From: Paenibacillus sedimenti
GTDB lineage: Bacteria; Bacillota; Bacilli; Paenibacillales; NBRC-103111
DNA length: 64,000 nt
Assembly: GCF_014534655.1 (NCBI RefSeq)
Contig: NZ_JACVVD010000006.1
Coordinates: 62,001-126,000 of the forward strand
Reading direction: 5' to 3'
Below are positions 17,180-25,314 of the stretch, piece after piece. The notes below the pieces were generated by a model. That model was not told where the DNA came from and made no database searches. It saw only the letters and a list, made by a program, of their open reading frames with translations. The number at the start of each line of letters is the position of its first letter. The stretch's first letter is position 1. Position numbers and translations under genes: made by a program.

Positions 17180-17254
17180 ATGAAGGTTTCTGTGAAGAAG
17201 CGTCCGGCGATTTGGAAACAGTTCTTTCATATTTCTTATTCATTAAAACACTAG
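17180..17254 (+). CDS. Short leader peptide ORF, 24 residues
   Basis: The frame starts at ATG 17180 with GGAAGG about 9 bases upstream and encodes a cationic peptide (MKVSVKKRPAIWKQ, then a Phe/Tyr/Ser-rich end). Its stop codon (17252-17254) lies inside the left arm of the terminator stem at 17245-17277, so a ribosome reaching the stop would cover that arm. The run before the stem is pyrimidine-rich in the coding strand. This geometry is that of a translated attenuator. It is too short to call by content alone. Confidence 0.55.
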   Translation: MKVSVKKRPAIWKQFFHISYSLKH

Positions 17255-17279
17255 AGCATTTATTGCTTTAGTGTTTTTT
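17245..17279 (+). terminator. Candidate attenuator terminator upstream of the UMP kinase gene
   Basis: A 14-pair stem with one G-T pair and a 5-base loop is followed by six T residues. It lies between the leader promoter and the kinase gene 30 bases downstream, and so would stop transcription before the kinase unless prevented. Confidence 0.75.
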
Positions 17280-17308
17280 ATTTGGGCTAGGTGAGAGGAG
17301 AGATGACA

Positions 17309-18043
17309 ATGCGTTATAAACGAGTGCTCATTAAACTGAGCGGCGGCGCCGTAGCCGGCGAGAGTGAGTTTGGATTTGATCCGAGACAGCTGGATCATAT
17401 CGCGAATGAAATTATGACCGTGGTCAATCTTGGCGTCGAGGTGTGCCTCGTGATCGGCGGAGGCAATATTTTCCGTGGTAATATGGGAGAGAGCTGGGGC
17501 ATAGAGAAAGCAGAAGCCGACAACATCGGCACACTCGCTACAGTAATCAACAGCCTGATGCTGCGCGGGGTTCTCAAGGCGAAGACCGATGCGGAAGTAC
17601 GCGTTATGACGGCGATTCCGATCGCCTCCGTTGCGGAGCCTTTTATCAGACTCAGGGCCATTCACCATCTGGAAAAAGGGTACATCGTCATTTTCGCCGG
17701 CGGCAATGGCCAGCCTTTCGTAACGACGGATTATCCGTCCGTTCAAAGAGCGATCGAGGTCAACTGCGAAGCCATCCTTGTCGCGAAGCAAGGTGTAGAC
17801 GGCGTCTTTGATCAAGATCCCAAGCACCATAAAGATGCGCTGCAGTACAAATCTCTCCACTACAACGACGTCATACAAAATGACCTCAAAGTGATGGATC
17901 AGTCAGCCTTCATTCTGGCGAGGGATTATCACATCCCGATTCATGTGTTCAACTTCAATAAGCCGGGCTCGATGAAAGAGATTTGCGAAGGCAAAAATAC
18001 GGGAACGATCATTAGCGATACATCGGAACTTATTTTTCATTAA
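17309..18043 (+). CDS. Divergent UMP kinase (PyrH-like amino acid kinase)
   Basis: A 244-residue amino-acid-kinase-family protein close to bacterial UMP kinase: KLSGGAVAGE near the start, VIGGGNIFRG for the phosphate-binding glycines, DNIGTLATVINSLML, and VDGVFDQDPKHHKDAL. It differs from typical PyrH: SGEAL is SGGAV, and the usual STDTAA/TTDTTA loop is TTDYPSVQRA. The usual pyrH lies between tsf and frr; neither is here, so this is probably a second copy. ATG 17309 has AGAGGAG 8 bases upstream, better than ATG 17303. The role may be nucleotide salvage or a side reaction. Confidence 0.8.
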   Translation: MRYKRVLIKLSGGAVAGESEFGFDPRQLDHIANEIMTVVNLGVEVCLVIGGGNIFRGNMGESWGIEKAEADNIGTLATVINSLMLRGVLKAKTDAEVRVMTAIPIASVAEPFIRLRAIHHLEKGYIVIFAGGNGQPFVTTDYPSVQRAIEVNCEAILVAKQGVDGVFDQDPKHHKDALQYKSLHYNDVIQNDLKVMDQSAFILARDYHIPIHVFNFNKPGSMKEICEGKNTGTIISDTSELIFH

Positions 18044-18047
18044 AATC

Positions 18048-18100
18048 AAAAGGATAGAGAAGCAGTGATATGTAGCTGCCGCCTCTATCCTTTTCTTTTT
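18048..18100. terminator. Bidirectional terminator
   Basis: AAAAGGATAGAG and CTCTATCCTTTT form a 12-base stem between the convergent UMP kinase and acetyltransferase genes, with T runs on both strands. Confidence 0.85.
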
Positions 18101-18989
18101 ACACGATCAAGAGCTCATAATAATCATTCGCGTTCTGCGTCCGAAAGCCGCACGATTGGTACAGGCCCAATGCTTTTTCGTTTTCTACGGCTACTTCGAG
18201 TTTAATCTGGTGAACCTGATATCGCTCTTTCAAATCTATGACGGTTTGCTGCAGCACTGTACGTCCAATACCTTGGCCACGATACTCCGGCGATATGCAA
18301 AATCCATAAATTAACCCGCGGTTATCTGCTTCGATCATGGCGCCGATTTTGCCGACCGGCAAACGATCTTCCCCTAGTTCTGCAATCCACGTCCGTTCTT
18401 TTTCCCCATCCAATGTCTGGATAACATATTCCCTTGCATCTTCCTCGGGCATCGCAAAGCCTGACGTATTCAGCTTAACGAGCAGCTCCAGATCATCGCG
18501 AACAGCTGGGCGAAGCCGAACCTCATCACCTGAAACAGGCAGTATTCCCGCCTCTTGCTCCTGCAACTCCATCACATACTCCGAGAAACTGTAACGCGCG
18601 CCAAGGTTCGTCAAAAAAGCTTTACCGCTCGCCGAGCCGCGCTCATTAATAAAGATCAGCTTCGGAACTGTTCTGCGCCGGCACTCCGCTTTGGCCGTTT
18701 GCACCAATCGATTAAAAATGCCTTGGCGTCGAGCCTCAGGGTGCACCATTCCGCTAATTTCCACTTCTGTCGACAAAAAGCAGTATATCGCCAAAAATCC
18801 GATTAATCGATCGTTCTCGTAATATAAAAAATCGTTCGTCACCCCGGCAGGCCTGCTCGAGAGTGTGCCCCAGTTGAGTTTAATGTTGATATGTTCATAG
18901 TCGTTGCAGATGTGCCACAGCTCCCGAACTTCATCCAGCTCTTGCGTCGAAAGGCCGGCTTTTGTATGTATTCCTTGTTTCAAAGCCAT
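18099..18989 (-). CDS. GNAT acetyltransferase, tandem two-domain form
   Basis: A 296-residue protein with two GNAT folds. The first has HPEARRQGIFNRLV at about residue 80-93. The second has SPEYRGQGIGRTVL at about 230-243, followed by KLEVAVENEKALGLYQSCGF, a complete motif B. The second domain has the better acetyl-CoA loop. Substrate unknown. The start at 18989 follows GGAGG and an AAGGA somewhat further upstream; a longer frame to 19088 has no site. Confidence 0.85.
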   Translation of the reverse strand: MALKQGIHTKAGLSTQELDEVRELWHICNDYEHINIKLNWGTLSSRPAGVTNDFLYYENDRLIGFLAIYCFLSTEVEISGMVHPEARRQGIFNRLVQTAKAECRRRTVPKLIFINERGSASGKAFLTNLGARYSFSEYVMELQEQEAGILPVSGDEVRLRPAVRDDLELLVKLNTSGFAMPEEDAREYVIQTLDGEKERTWIAELGEDRLPVGKIGAMIEADNRGLIYGFCISPEYRGQGIGRTVLQQTVIDLKERYQVHQIKLEVAVENEKALGLYQSCGFRTQNANDYYELLIV

Positions 18990-19399
18990 TTCCTCCAATT
19001 CCTTGTAATGATTGTCTACTACAATTATACAAGTCCACGAAGTTCGTTGGTAAGCTAAACATTGATTAAAAAAATAATTTCGCCCCACTAATTAGCTAAA
19101 TATTCGCTAGGGATCATCCATCATTTTCCCGGCATCACGCGTCCGAATTAGAGCTAACCCTCATGATCCGCTAAAAATTTGAAGAGCTGATCTTGAGATA
19201 TGATTAGAGAATTAAAGTCTATAACCAACGAATTTTGTTCGTTATTTATGGACTTTTGTACGTTCGGAGCATGGAACGAAGCAATCCGCCCCTCATCTTG
19301 ATGTCTTTAATATGCCTTATTTACGACTTTTTTCCTTAACGCCTCTTGAGCGCTTCGTGAACACCTGCCGCTCGAATCACGATCGATCCCATCTTTTTC
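18990..19399. other. Intergenic region of 410 bases without a gene
   Basis: No supported ORF. An imperfect palindrome lies at about 19213-19253, with outer arms AAAGTCTATAA/TTATGGACTTT and inner AACGAA/TTCGTT. It resembles the one at 10429-10484 and may end the minus-strand transcript from the gene at 19400. The rest has no recognisable element. Confidence 0.5.
19213..19253. repeat. Imperfect palindrome with AACGAA/TTCGTT core
   Basis: The outer arms match at 10 of 11 positions and the inner six-base dyad is perfect. The stretch TGTTCGTTATT(N)A(N)GGA(N)TTTTGT is shared with the reverse complement of the 10429-10484 element, suggesting a dispersed repeat family. Confidence 0.45.
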
Positions 19400-20071
19400 T
19401 TATAAAGGCAGCAAAGAGAGATTATTTTTTTGTTCAAGAGCTTCAATCATTTCATGCCATGATTTAGGCTTATTAGCCAGAACCGCATAATATCGTTTCA
19501 GGAAATTGACAACGAGTTTGGCTTGAAGTTCCGTTTGATCTTCATCCGTCGGAAGGAAACAAAGGTCCAGCTCTGCAACAGCCTCACCATCATTTTCCCA
19601 GGACGGATGAACGTAGCTGAAACCCAGACGCTTGTAGCCAAGATGTGAAAGCACCTCACGTCGGACGAATGGATCCATAGGCTTCACGCCGCCAAAAGCG
19701 TGACCTTCGATCCGATACGGATCATAAATCTCGGCGAACATGCCGAGCATGGGCTTGCCGGAAGCAGCAGCCAGCGCCTGTAGATCATCCCAACGTTTGC
19801 GCGCCAGAAATCGTCCAATACCGAGCCCAGCTTGGCCGATAATGGTGAAATCCGTCATTGCCACCTGAAAATCGTCATAATACCGATATTCTGTCGTGCC
19901 TACAACCTTGCCCTCATGCACAGCCACGAAAACCCGAATGCCCGGATCTTCCAGAGGTTCCTTCCAGAGCGAATATTCCAGCACTTCTTCCGGCGGGAAC
20001 ACTTCTTTCATCAGATCATGCATTGAGCGGAATAGCGGATTGTCTATACTTTGAATACGAATAAACTCCAT
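19400..20071 (-). CDS. GNAT family N-acetyltransferase
   Basis: A 223-residue acetyltransferase-like protein. FTIIGQAGLGIGRFLARKRWDDL at about residues 74-96 is the acetyl-CoA loop, and VAVHEGKVVGTTEYRYY the core strands. The C-terminal 60 residues extend past the usual fold. It starts 25 bases after the upstream acetyltransferase gene and closes a nitrilase-GNAT-GNAT run. Substrate unknown. Confidence 0.8.
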   Translation of the reverse strand: MEFIRIQSIDNPLFRSMHDLMKEVFPPEEVLEYSLWKEPLEDPGIRVFVAVHEGKVVGTTEYRYYDDFQVAMTDFTIIGQAGLGIGRFLARKRWDDLQALAAASGKPMLGMFAEIYDPYRIEGHAFGGVKPMDPFVRREVLSHLGYKRLGFSYVHPSWENDGEAVAELDLCFLPTDEDQTELQAKLVVNFLKRYYAVLANKPKSWHEMIEALEQKNNLSLLPL

Positions 20072-20096
20072 TATTGCTTACACCCCTTTAGTAAAA

Positions 20097-20771
20097 TTAC
20101 TGAGCTCGAAAAGGATTGCGCCACTCCATGAGAAGAGCGTAATTACGCGATTCCTCATCTTCCAGGTAGTCCGGTACAACTTGCACCGGCGTCCGCCCGC
20201 AGCGCAGCAGGAACGTGATAACCGGATCTTTCAAGCTGCCGCTCATAATCGCTTCAGCGTATGCCTCGATGGTCATCGAATCAGCCACTTTGTGGTAGCC
20301 TGGCATACGGCCGCCTCCGAGCAGACGTTCTAACCCGAGCTGCACGACAACCTCGTACATCGACTGCATCATCCACTTTCCGAGTCCAAGCTTGCGATAA
20401 GCCGGGCGAATGCAAATGTCGACGATGTAGAGTGTATCTCCATCCGGGCGATGGTTGCGAATGTAGCCGTTATCCGTCAAGGTCGCCCAGCTGTGTTCAT
20501 CTGCATGCAGCGGATCGTACTGGACGCGAAGACCCGTGATGGAACCGGCGATTTCACCGGCAATTTCGACGCATAGCGCTCCCTCCGGAAACCTGGTGAC
20601 GTGTTCCTGAAGCTGATCTTCATTCCACCACAGTTCTGAGGGGAACGGCGGCGGAAAGCTTTCCTGCTGCACGCGAATCAAGCCCTCGAAATCCGCCTTC
20701 GTATAACCTCGAATGATAGCCGTAACCGGTTTGTCTCCGTCGAAAACATATAATTTTTTGTAGTATCCCAT
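20097..20771 (-). CDS. GNAT acetyltransferase paired with a nitrilase gene
   Basis: A 224-residue GNAT protein with VDICIRPAYRKLGLGKWMMQSMY at about residues 116-138 as the CoA-binding core, and GGGRMPGYHK downstream, a stretch found in acetyltransferase parts of fused acetyltransferase-nitrilase proteins. In B. subtilis YhcX and related proteins the two domains form one chain, acetyltransferase first. Here they are separate, with the nitrilase gene upstream by 22 bases. A joint function on one substrate is likely. Confidence 0.82.
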   Translation of the reverse strand: MGYYKKLYVFDGDKPVTAIIRGYTKADFEGLIRVQQESFPPPFPSELWWNEDQLQEHVTRFPEGALCVEIAGEIAGSITGLRVQYDPLHADEHSWATLTDNGYIRNHRPDGDTLYIVDICIRPAYRKLGLGKWMMQSMYEVVVQLGLERLLGGGRMPGYHKVADSMTIEAYAEAIMSGSLKDPVITFLLRCGRTPVQVVPDYLEDEESRNYALLMEWRNPFRAQ

Positions 20772-20793
20772 GGGTGATAATTCCCCTTTGCGG

Positions 20794-21651
20794 CTAAGAC
20801 CAGTCCGTGTACAGATCCGTCCTACGGTCGCGCCAAGTGGTGACTGAACCTTTTTCGCGCACTAAGCTTAGCAGTTCCAAATCCAGATCGGCGGTGACGA
20901 TCATGTCCCCGTTGATTTCGCCTTCCACAAGAATGCCTTTCGGCGGAAAAGGAACGTCATTAGGCGTAATGACCGCAGCTTGGCCGAAATTGCCTCTCAT
21001 GAAATCAACCGTTGGCAGCGCACCGACGGTGCCCGTCGTCACGACGTAGATCTGATTCTCGATCGTTCTGGCATGACAGGTGTAGCGGACCCGATGGAAC
21101 CCGTGCCGGTCATCCGTGCAGGAAGGCGCGAACAATACGTCGGCCCCTCGGGCTCTCGCCATCCGTACGATTTCCGGGAATTCCACATCATAGCACACTA
21201 GAATGGCGATCCGCCCTTTGTCGGTATCGAATACCTGAAGATGATCCCCCGCCCCCATGTTCCATTCCTTCACTTCGGTTGGCGTGATGTGCAGCTTCTT
21301 CTGCTCAGCTATGCGTCCATCGGGGTAAAATAAATGTGCGGTGTTATAAAGCTTGCCGCCCTCCGAGGTGATATGCGTGCCGCCTATCAGATGCATGCCG
21401 GTTTGCTCGGCCAGCCCTTTAAAAAGCGCGCGATACTGATCCGTATACGTTGGCAGCGCTTCAATCGGCAGCGCTTTACCAGCACCATCGCCAATCGACA
21501 TCAGCTGTGTCGTGAACAGCTCCGGAAACAGCACAAAATCCGACTCAAATTCTTGCGCTGTCTTCACATAATGCTCAACCTGCGCGGCGAACTCTTCGAA
21601 GCTATGTATCGTATGCAGGTGATACTGCACCGCTGAAACCCTCATTTTCAT
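20794..21651 (-). CDS. Carbon-nitrogen hydrolase (nitrilase superfamily, Rim1-like)
   Basis: A 285-residue protein with the nitrilase triad: Glu in FPELF (about residue 44), Lys in KKLHITPTE (about 119) and Cys in VCYDVEFPE (about 153). The residues after the cysteine and the RARGADVLFAPSCTDD stretch match the nitrilase branch associated with GNAT domains. These enzymes hydrolyse amides or transfer acyl groups; the substrate is unknown. It is the first gene of a run with two acetyltransferases. Confidence 0.88.
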   Translation of the reverse strand: MKMRVSAVQYHLHTIHSFEEFAAQVEHYVKTAQEFESDFVLFPELFTTQLMSIGDGAGKALPIEALPTYTDQYRALFKGLAEQTGMHLIGGTHITSEGGKLYNTAHLFYPDGRIAEQKKLHITPTEVKEWNMGAGDHLQVFDTDKGRIAILVCYDVEFPEIVRMARARGADVLFAPSCTDDRHGFHRVRYTCHARTIENQIYVVTTGTVGALPTVDFMRGNFGQAAVITPNDVPFPPKGILVEGEINGDMIVTADLDLELLSLVREKGSVTTWRDRRTDLYTDWS

Positions 21652-21667
21652 CGTTCTAATTCCTCCT

Positions 21668-22663
21668 CTAATCTTTCAAACACACCAGTATTCGGCCTCT
21701 GACTTGCCCGTTCAAAACTTCTTCGGCAGCATCAACGACGCTCTCGAGTCGAATTTCTTTATACACGGTCTTCTCTAGCCCTGCCGGCTTAAGCTCGGTT
21801 GCGATTCGTTCCCAGAGAAGCTTTCTTGTGGCCATTGGATAGGCAGCGGAGTCGATGCCCAGTACATTCACGCCGCGGAGAATGAATGGATACACGGAAG
21901 CCGGGAATTCGCCGCCTCCGGTGAGACCACTCAATGCGACGGAGCCTCCGTACTTAATTTTGCTGAGCACATACGTAAGCGACGTACCGCCGACTGGATC
22001 CACCGCACCGGCCCAATATTCTTTGTCCAGCGGCTTCGTCTTTTCCGGCGAAAGCTCCTCACGCGCCCATACACGCTTAGCCCCCAGCTTCAGCAGGTAA
22101 TCGTGGTCGGCACTTTTTCCCGTACTCGCTTCTACCTCGTAACCAAGAGCGGCAAGCATGGACACGCTGCTGCTGCCCACACCACCGGTTGCACCGCGCA
22201 CTAGGACAGGCCCTTGCTGCGGGCGAAGCCCATTCTCTTCGAGCCTTTGAATGGAGAGAGCTGCGGTGAAGCCCGCAGTACCCAGAAGCATAGCCTCGCG
22301 ATGCGTTAAGCCCTGGGGCAGAGGCACTACCCAATCGGCCGGGACACGCGCAAATGCGCTAAATCCGCCGTAATGCCCTGTGCCCAGCTCGTAGCTGGTA
22401 ACTAGCACCTCGTCGCCTTCACGATAGCGGCTATCGCTCGAAGCTACGACTGTGCCTGCCAAATCGATACCTGGCACCATTGGAAATAAACGCACTACGC
22501 GTCCATTCGGGCTGCAAGCCAGCGCGTCTTTATAATTAATGCCGGAGTATAATACACGGATCGTCACTTCACCTGCAGGTAAATCATCGATCCCCAGTTC
22601 CTTTACTTCCACTGCAAAAGAATCCTTTGTTCGATCCACCACCAACGCGTTAAAGCTGTCCAT
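21668..22663 (-). CDS. Quinone oxidoreductase, YhdH/YhfP family (MDR)
   Basis: A 331-residue medium-chain reductase with no structural zinc cysteines. The N-terminal SGINYKDALACSPNGRVVRLFPMVPGIDLAGTV is diagnostic of the YhdH/YhfP (acrylyl-CoA reductase-like) branch, and RGATGGVGSSSVSMLAALGYEV is the NADPH site. It probably reduces enones or acryloyl-CoA. Start 22663 has GGAGGAGCAGG directly upstream; the frame open to 22714 lacks a site. It lies 17 bases upstream of the nitrilase gene in the same direction and may head that run. Confidence 0.88.
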   Translation of the reverse strand: MDSFNALVVDRTKDSFAVEVKELGIDDLPAGEVTIRVLYSGINYKDALACSPNGRVVRLFPMVPGIDLAGTVVASSDSRYREGDEVLVTSYELGTGHYGGFSAFARVPADWVVPLPQGLTHREAMLLGTAGFTAALSIQRLEENGLRPQQGPVLVRGATGGVGSSSVSMLAALGYEVEASTGKSADHDYLLKLGAKRVWAREELSPEKTKPLDKEYWAGAVDPVGGTSLTYVLSKIKYGGSVALSGLTGGGEFPASVYPFILRGVNVLGIDSAAYPMATRKLLWERIATELKPAGLEKTVYKEIRLESVVDAAEEVLNGQVRGRILVCLKD

Positions 22664-22884
22664 CCTGCTCCTCCTTCTCGAGTCACAATTTCCAAGGGAT
22701 AATGATTGCCACACTTATCCAGTTTACTAAATTACGTATGGCGTTTCCATTTCTGATTGCGTGCGCGCGTCAGGACCTGCGCCGGGGGACGAAATCAGTC
22801 TGAAGAATGAGGAAGGGTACAGGTTTTCCTTGTAGAATGAAATAAGTGAACGACAGATCGTAATAAAGGTGGTAATACGCTCTC

Positions 22885-23397
22885 ATGAACCCAAAATCAC
22901 TATTCGGTATCGGCTTGGTTGCCCTCGGCATCTTGCTCTTTACTACAAAGGATCATGCACTTAGCACAGGCTCGCTATTCGGATTCTTCTGGCCCAGCCT
23001 GTTCGTGCTGCCGCTGGGCGTCTTCTTCCATTGGCTGTATTTCGGTATGACAGAACGGCGCGGGGTTGGGATGCTTATTCCCGGCGGTATCCTGATCGTT
23101 GCCGGAATCGTCTGCCAGTTGTCCATGCTGTTCGACCTGTGGGGCGTGCTCTGGCCGGGCTTCCTGCTCGCGGTATCGGTGGGGCTGTTCGAGTTTTACT
23201 GGTTCGGCGGGCGCAATCGTTGGCTGCTCATCCCAATCAATATACTGCTCGTCCTATCGCTGCTCTTCTTCGCGCTATTCTCCATAGGTGCGTTATGGAA
23301 TGGATTGTTCGGAAGCAGCCCGATCTTAGCCATCGTTCTGATCGTTGCCGGCGTGCTCCTGTTCTTCACGAGCGGGCGCAATAAGAATCCTTACTAG
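22885..23397 (+). CDS. Small polytopic membrane protein, unknown function
   Basis: A 170-residue protein made almost wholly of hydrophobic helices (about five or six) with glycine-rich turns, ending GRNKNPY. The pattern LFGIGLVALGILLF and FFWPSLFVLPLGVFFHW resembles LiaI-like/DUF5668 membrane proteins, but the match is loose. A GGTGG lies 12 bases before the ATG. It is isolated between a divergent and a convergent neighbour. Confidence 0.65.
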   Translation: MNPKSLFGIGLVALGILLFTTKDHALSTGSLFGFFWPSLFVLPLGVFFHWLYFGMTERRGVGMLIPGGILIVAGIVCQLSMLFDLWGVLWPGFLLAVSVGLFEFYWFGGRNRWLLIPINILLVLSLLFFALFSIGALWNGLFGSSPILAIVLIVAGVLLFFTSGRNKNPY

Positions 23398-23434
23398 AGG
23401 GGCCGGCAACTGATCAACCACAACATATAAGGGA

Positions 23435-23566
23435 TTACCTGCATATTATGCTGTTATTTTGGGTAATCAGACCTCATTCAGGCGTTAACCTGCATAAAGT
23501 GCTGTTAATTAAGCTTATTATTTGAAAAATCCGCTTTGATCGCTGATTTAACGGCACTTTATGCAG
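23435..23566. repeat. Intergenic repeat: two direct and one inverted copy of a CTGCATAAAGTGCTGTTAA motif
   Basis: A 19-base arm at 23490-23508 pairs with 23548-23566 at 18 of 19 positions. A degenerate direct copy lies at 23435-23461. Together with the bidirectional terminator this fills the 301-base gap between the membrane protein gene and galT. It looks like a REP- or MITE-type element rather than a gene. Confidence 0.6.
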
Positions 23567-23654
23567 ATTGTTCATCATCTTAAGCAATTTTGGGCAAAAA
23601 ACAGGCATTTTTTGCAGGTTTTACAGGCATCTCTTACCTACCGTCGACAGAAAC

Positions 23655-23698
23655 AAAATAAAACGAGGCTGCTCCAAGGAACAGCCTCGTTTTATTTT
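23655..23698. terminator. Bidirectional terminator before galT end
   Basis: AAAATAAAACGAGGCTG and its exact complement form a 17-base stem with a 10-base loop, abutting the galT stop and giving T-rich tails on both strands. Confidence 0.9.
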
Positions 23699-25279
23699 CT
23701 ACTTCGCCTTCTCAAATCCGGCAGCTGCGAGGAACCGCTGAAACGCCGCTTGCCCAGCTTCGCTGCGCTTGAAGACGCCGGCGTCTTTCAGCACGTCCAG
23801 GAACTTTCCGCCGACTTCGTCCTGCAGCGCGGCAGCTGCCTCGGCCGGCTTCAGCGCCGTGCCGTACTTCGCGAGCAGCGCCTCGATCCACTCGGCGTGC
23901 TTATGCAGCGGATGGCTCGCGTCCTCGCGAATCTCGCCGCCATAGACGGCTTCGCCGGTCAGGAGCTTAGCGATATCCGCCAGCTCCACTTGGAGGCGGC
24001 CCGGCAGCACCGCGAGCCCCATGACCTCAATCAAGCCGATGTTCTCTTTCTTGATGTGGTGCAAGTGCCGATGCGGATGGAAAATCCCATCCGGATGTTC
24101 TGCGCTGGTGCGGTTATTCCGCAGCACCAGGTCAAGCTCGTACTCGCCACGCGCATTGTTGCGGGCGATCGGCGTAATCGTGTTATGCGGGATCCGCTGT
24201 CCGTCTTTCTCGCTATAGGCGAGGACGTCCGCTTCCGCATCACTGTAAGCGCGCCAGTCGTCGAGCAGCTTGCTGGCGAGCTTGTGGAGCGTCTGCTTGT
24301 TGTGCCCGCTCAGACGAAGGACCGACATCGGCCATTTCAAGATGGCCGTTTTCACGCCTGCATAGTCCGGATGCGAGAAGAATGTCTCGCCCGGCGCTTT
24401 TTCCATCGGGAACTTGTGGCGCCCGCCCTGGAAATGATCGTGGTTCAGAATAGAACCACCTACGATCGGCAAATCCGCATTCGACCCGATAAAATAATGC
24501 GGGAACTGATCGATGAAGTCGAGCAGCCGGTAGAACGTGTTTGAAGTAATTTTCATCGGGACGTGCTGCTCATGGAAGATAATGCTATGCTCGTTGTAGT
24601 ACACGTACGGAGAATACTGGAAGTGCCAATTTTCATTGTCAAGCTCAAGCGGTATGACGCGCAAGTTCTGTCTCGCCGGGTGATCGACGCGGCCGGCATA
24701 ACCAAGATTGTCTGCGCACAGCAGACACTTCGGATAACTGCTTTGCGGCAACGTCTTCAGTAAAGCGATTTCCTTTGGATCTTTCTCCGGCTTAGAGAGG
24801 TTGATCGTCATTTCCAAACCGCCATACTCCGTTGCCGTAAGCCAGTATGCATTCTTGCGAATCCGATCCATACGGATATAGTTGGAATCAATCGATTGTT
24901 TATAAAAATAATCCGTAGCCGCCTCCACGCTCGCGGTCTTCGCGGTATTCCAAAAATGATGCACGACCTCGGAAGGACGAGGCATCAGCAACCCCATGAT
25001 TTTGGCATCCAGCAAGTCACGGTAAGTCATTGTGTTGTCTTGAAGCATGCCCGCCTCGAACGCAGCGTCGAGAAGCTGTTCGAGCAGCTCTACAGGGCTG
25101 TCCAGTTTCTCTGCCGGCACCTCGCCTGGATAAGGCTCGGCGATCCCGAATAACTCGAGCAGTGCATTGCGCGATGTATAGATATCAAGCTGCTCGATCA
25201 GTCCGTTTTGCTTGGCAAACTGCAGCAATCTCTCGATGATGAACGCCGCGTGCCGCGGCGCTTTGTTTGTCCGTTCCAT
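23699..25279 (-). CDS. galT: UDP-glucose--hexose-1-phosphate uridylyltransferase, class II
   Basis: A 526-residue GalT of the long class II type seen in Bacillota and Lactobacillales. Family stretches include SSYPKCLLCADNLGYAGRVDHPARQN, FHEQHVPMK, GSNADLPIVGGSILNHDHFQGG and the downstream FHPHRHLHHIKKENIGLIEVMG. It exchanges UMP between UDP-glucose and galactose-1-phosphate in the Leloir pathway. Start 25279 has AAAGGAT about 10 bases upstream; the frame open to 25402 would overlap galE. It follows galE by 35 bases and is the last gene of galKET. Confidence 0.95.
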   Translation of the reverse strand: MERTNKAPRHAAFIIERLLQFAKQNGLIEQLDIYTSRNALLELFGIAEPYPGEVPAEKLDSPVELLEQLLDAAFEAGMLQDNTMTYRDLLDAKIMGLLMPRPSEVVHHFWNTAKTASVEAATDYFYKQSIDSNYIRMDRIRKNAYWLTATEYGGLEMTINLSKPEKDPKEIALLKTLPQSSYPKCLLCADNLGYAGRVDHPARQNLRVIPLELDNENWHFQYSPYVYYNEHSIIFHEQHVPMKITSNTFYRLLDFIDQFPHYFIGSNADLPIVGGSILNHDHFQGGRHKFPMEKAPGETFFSHPDYAGVKTAILKWPMSVLRLSGHNKQTLHKLASKLLDDWRAYSDAEADVLAYSEKDGQRIPHNTITPIARNNARGEYELDLVLRNNRTSAEHPDGIFHPHRHLHHIKKENIGLIEVMGLAVLPGRLQVELADIAKLLTGEAVYGGEIREDASHPLHKHAEWIEALLAKYGTALKPAEAAAALQDEVGGKFLDVLKDAGVFKRSEAGQAAFQRFLAAAGFEKAK

Positions 25280-25314
25280 TTGCCCAGATCCTTTCTGCGA
25301 TATCCGAGGGTGGT

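Noticed and set aside
18440..18460. GCAAAGCC block resembling the c-di-GMP aptamer core
   Set aside because: It lies inside an acetyltransferase gene and the other consensus blocks are missing.
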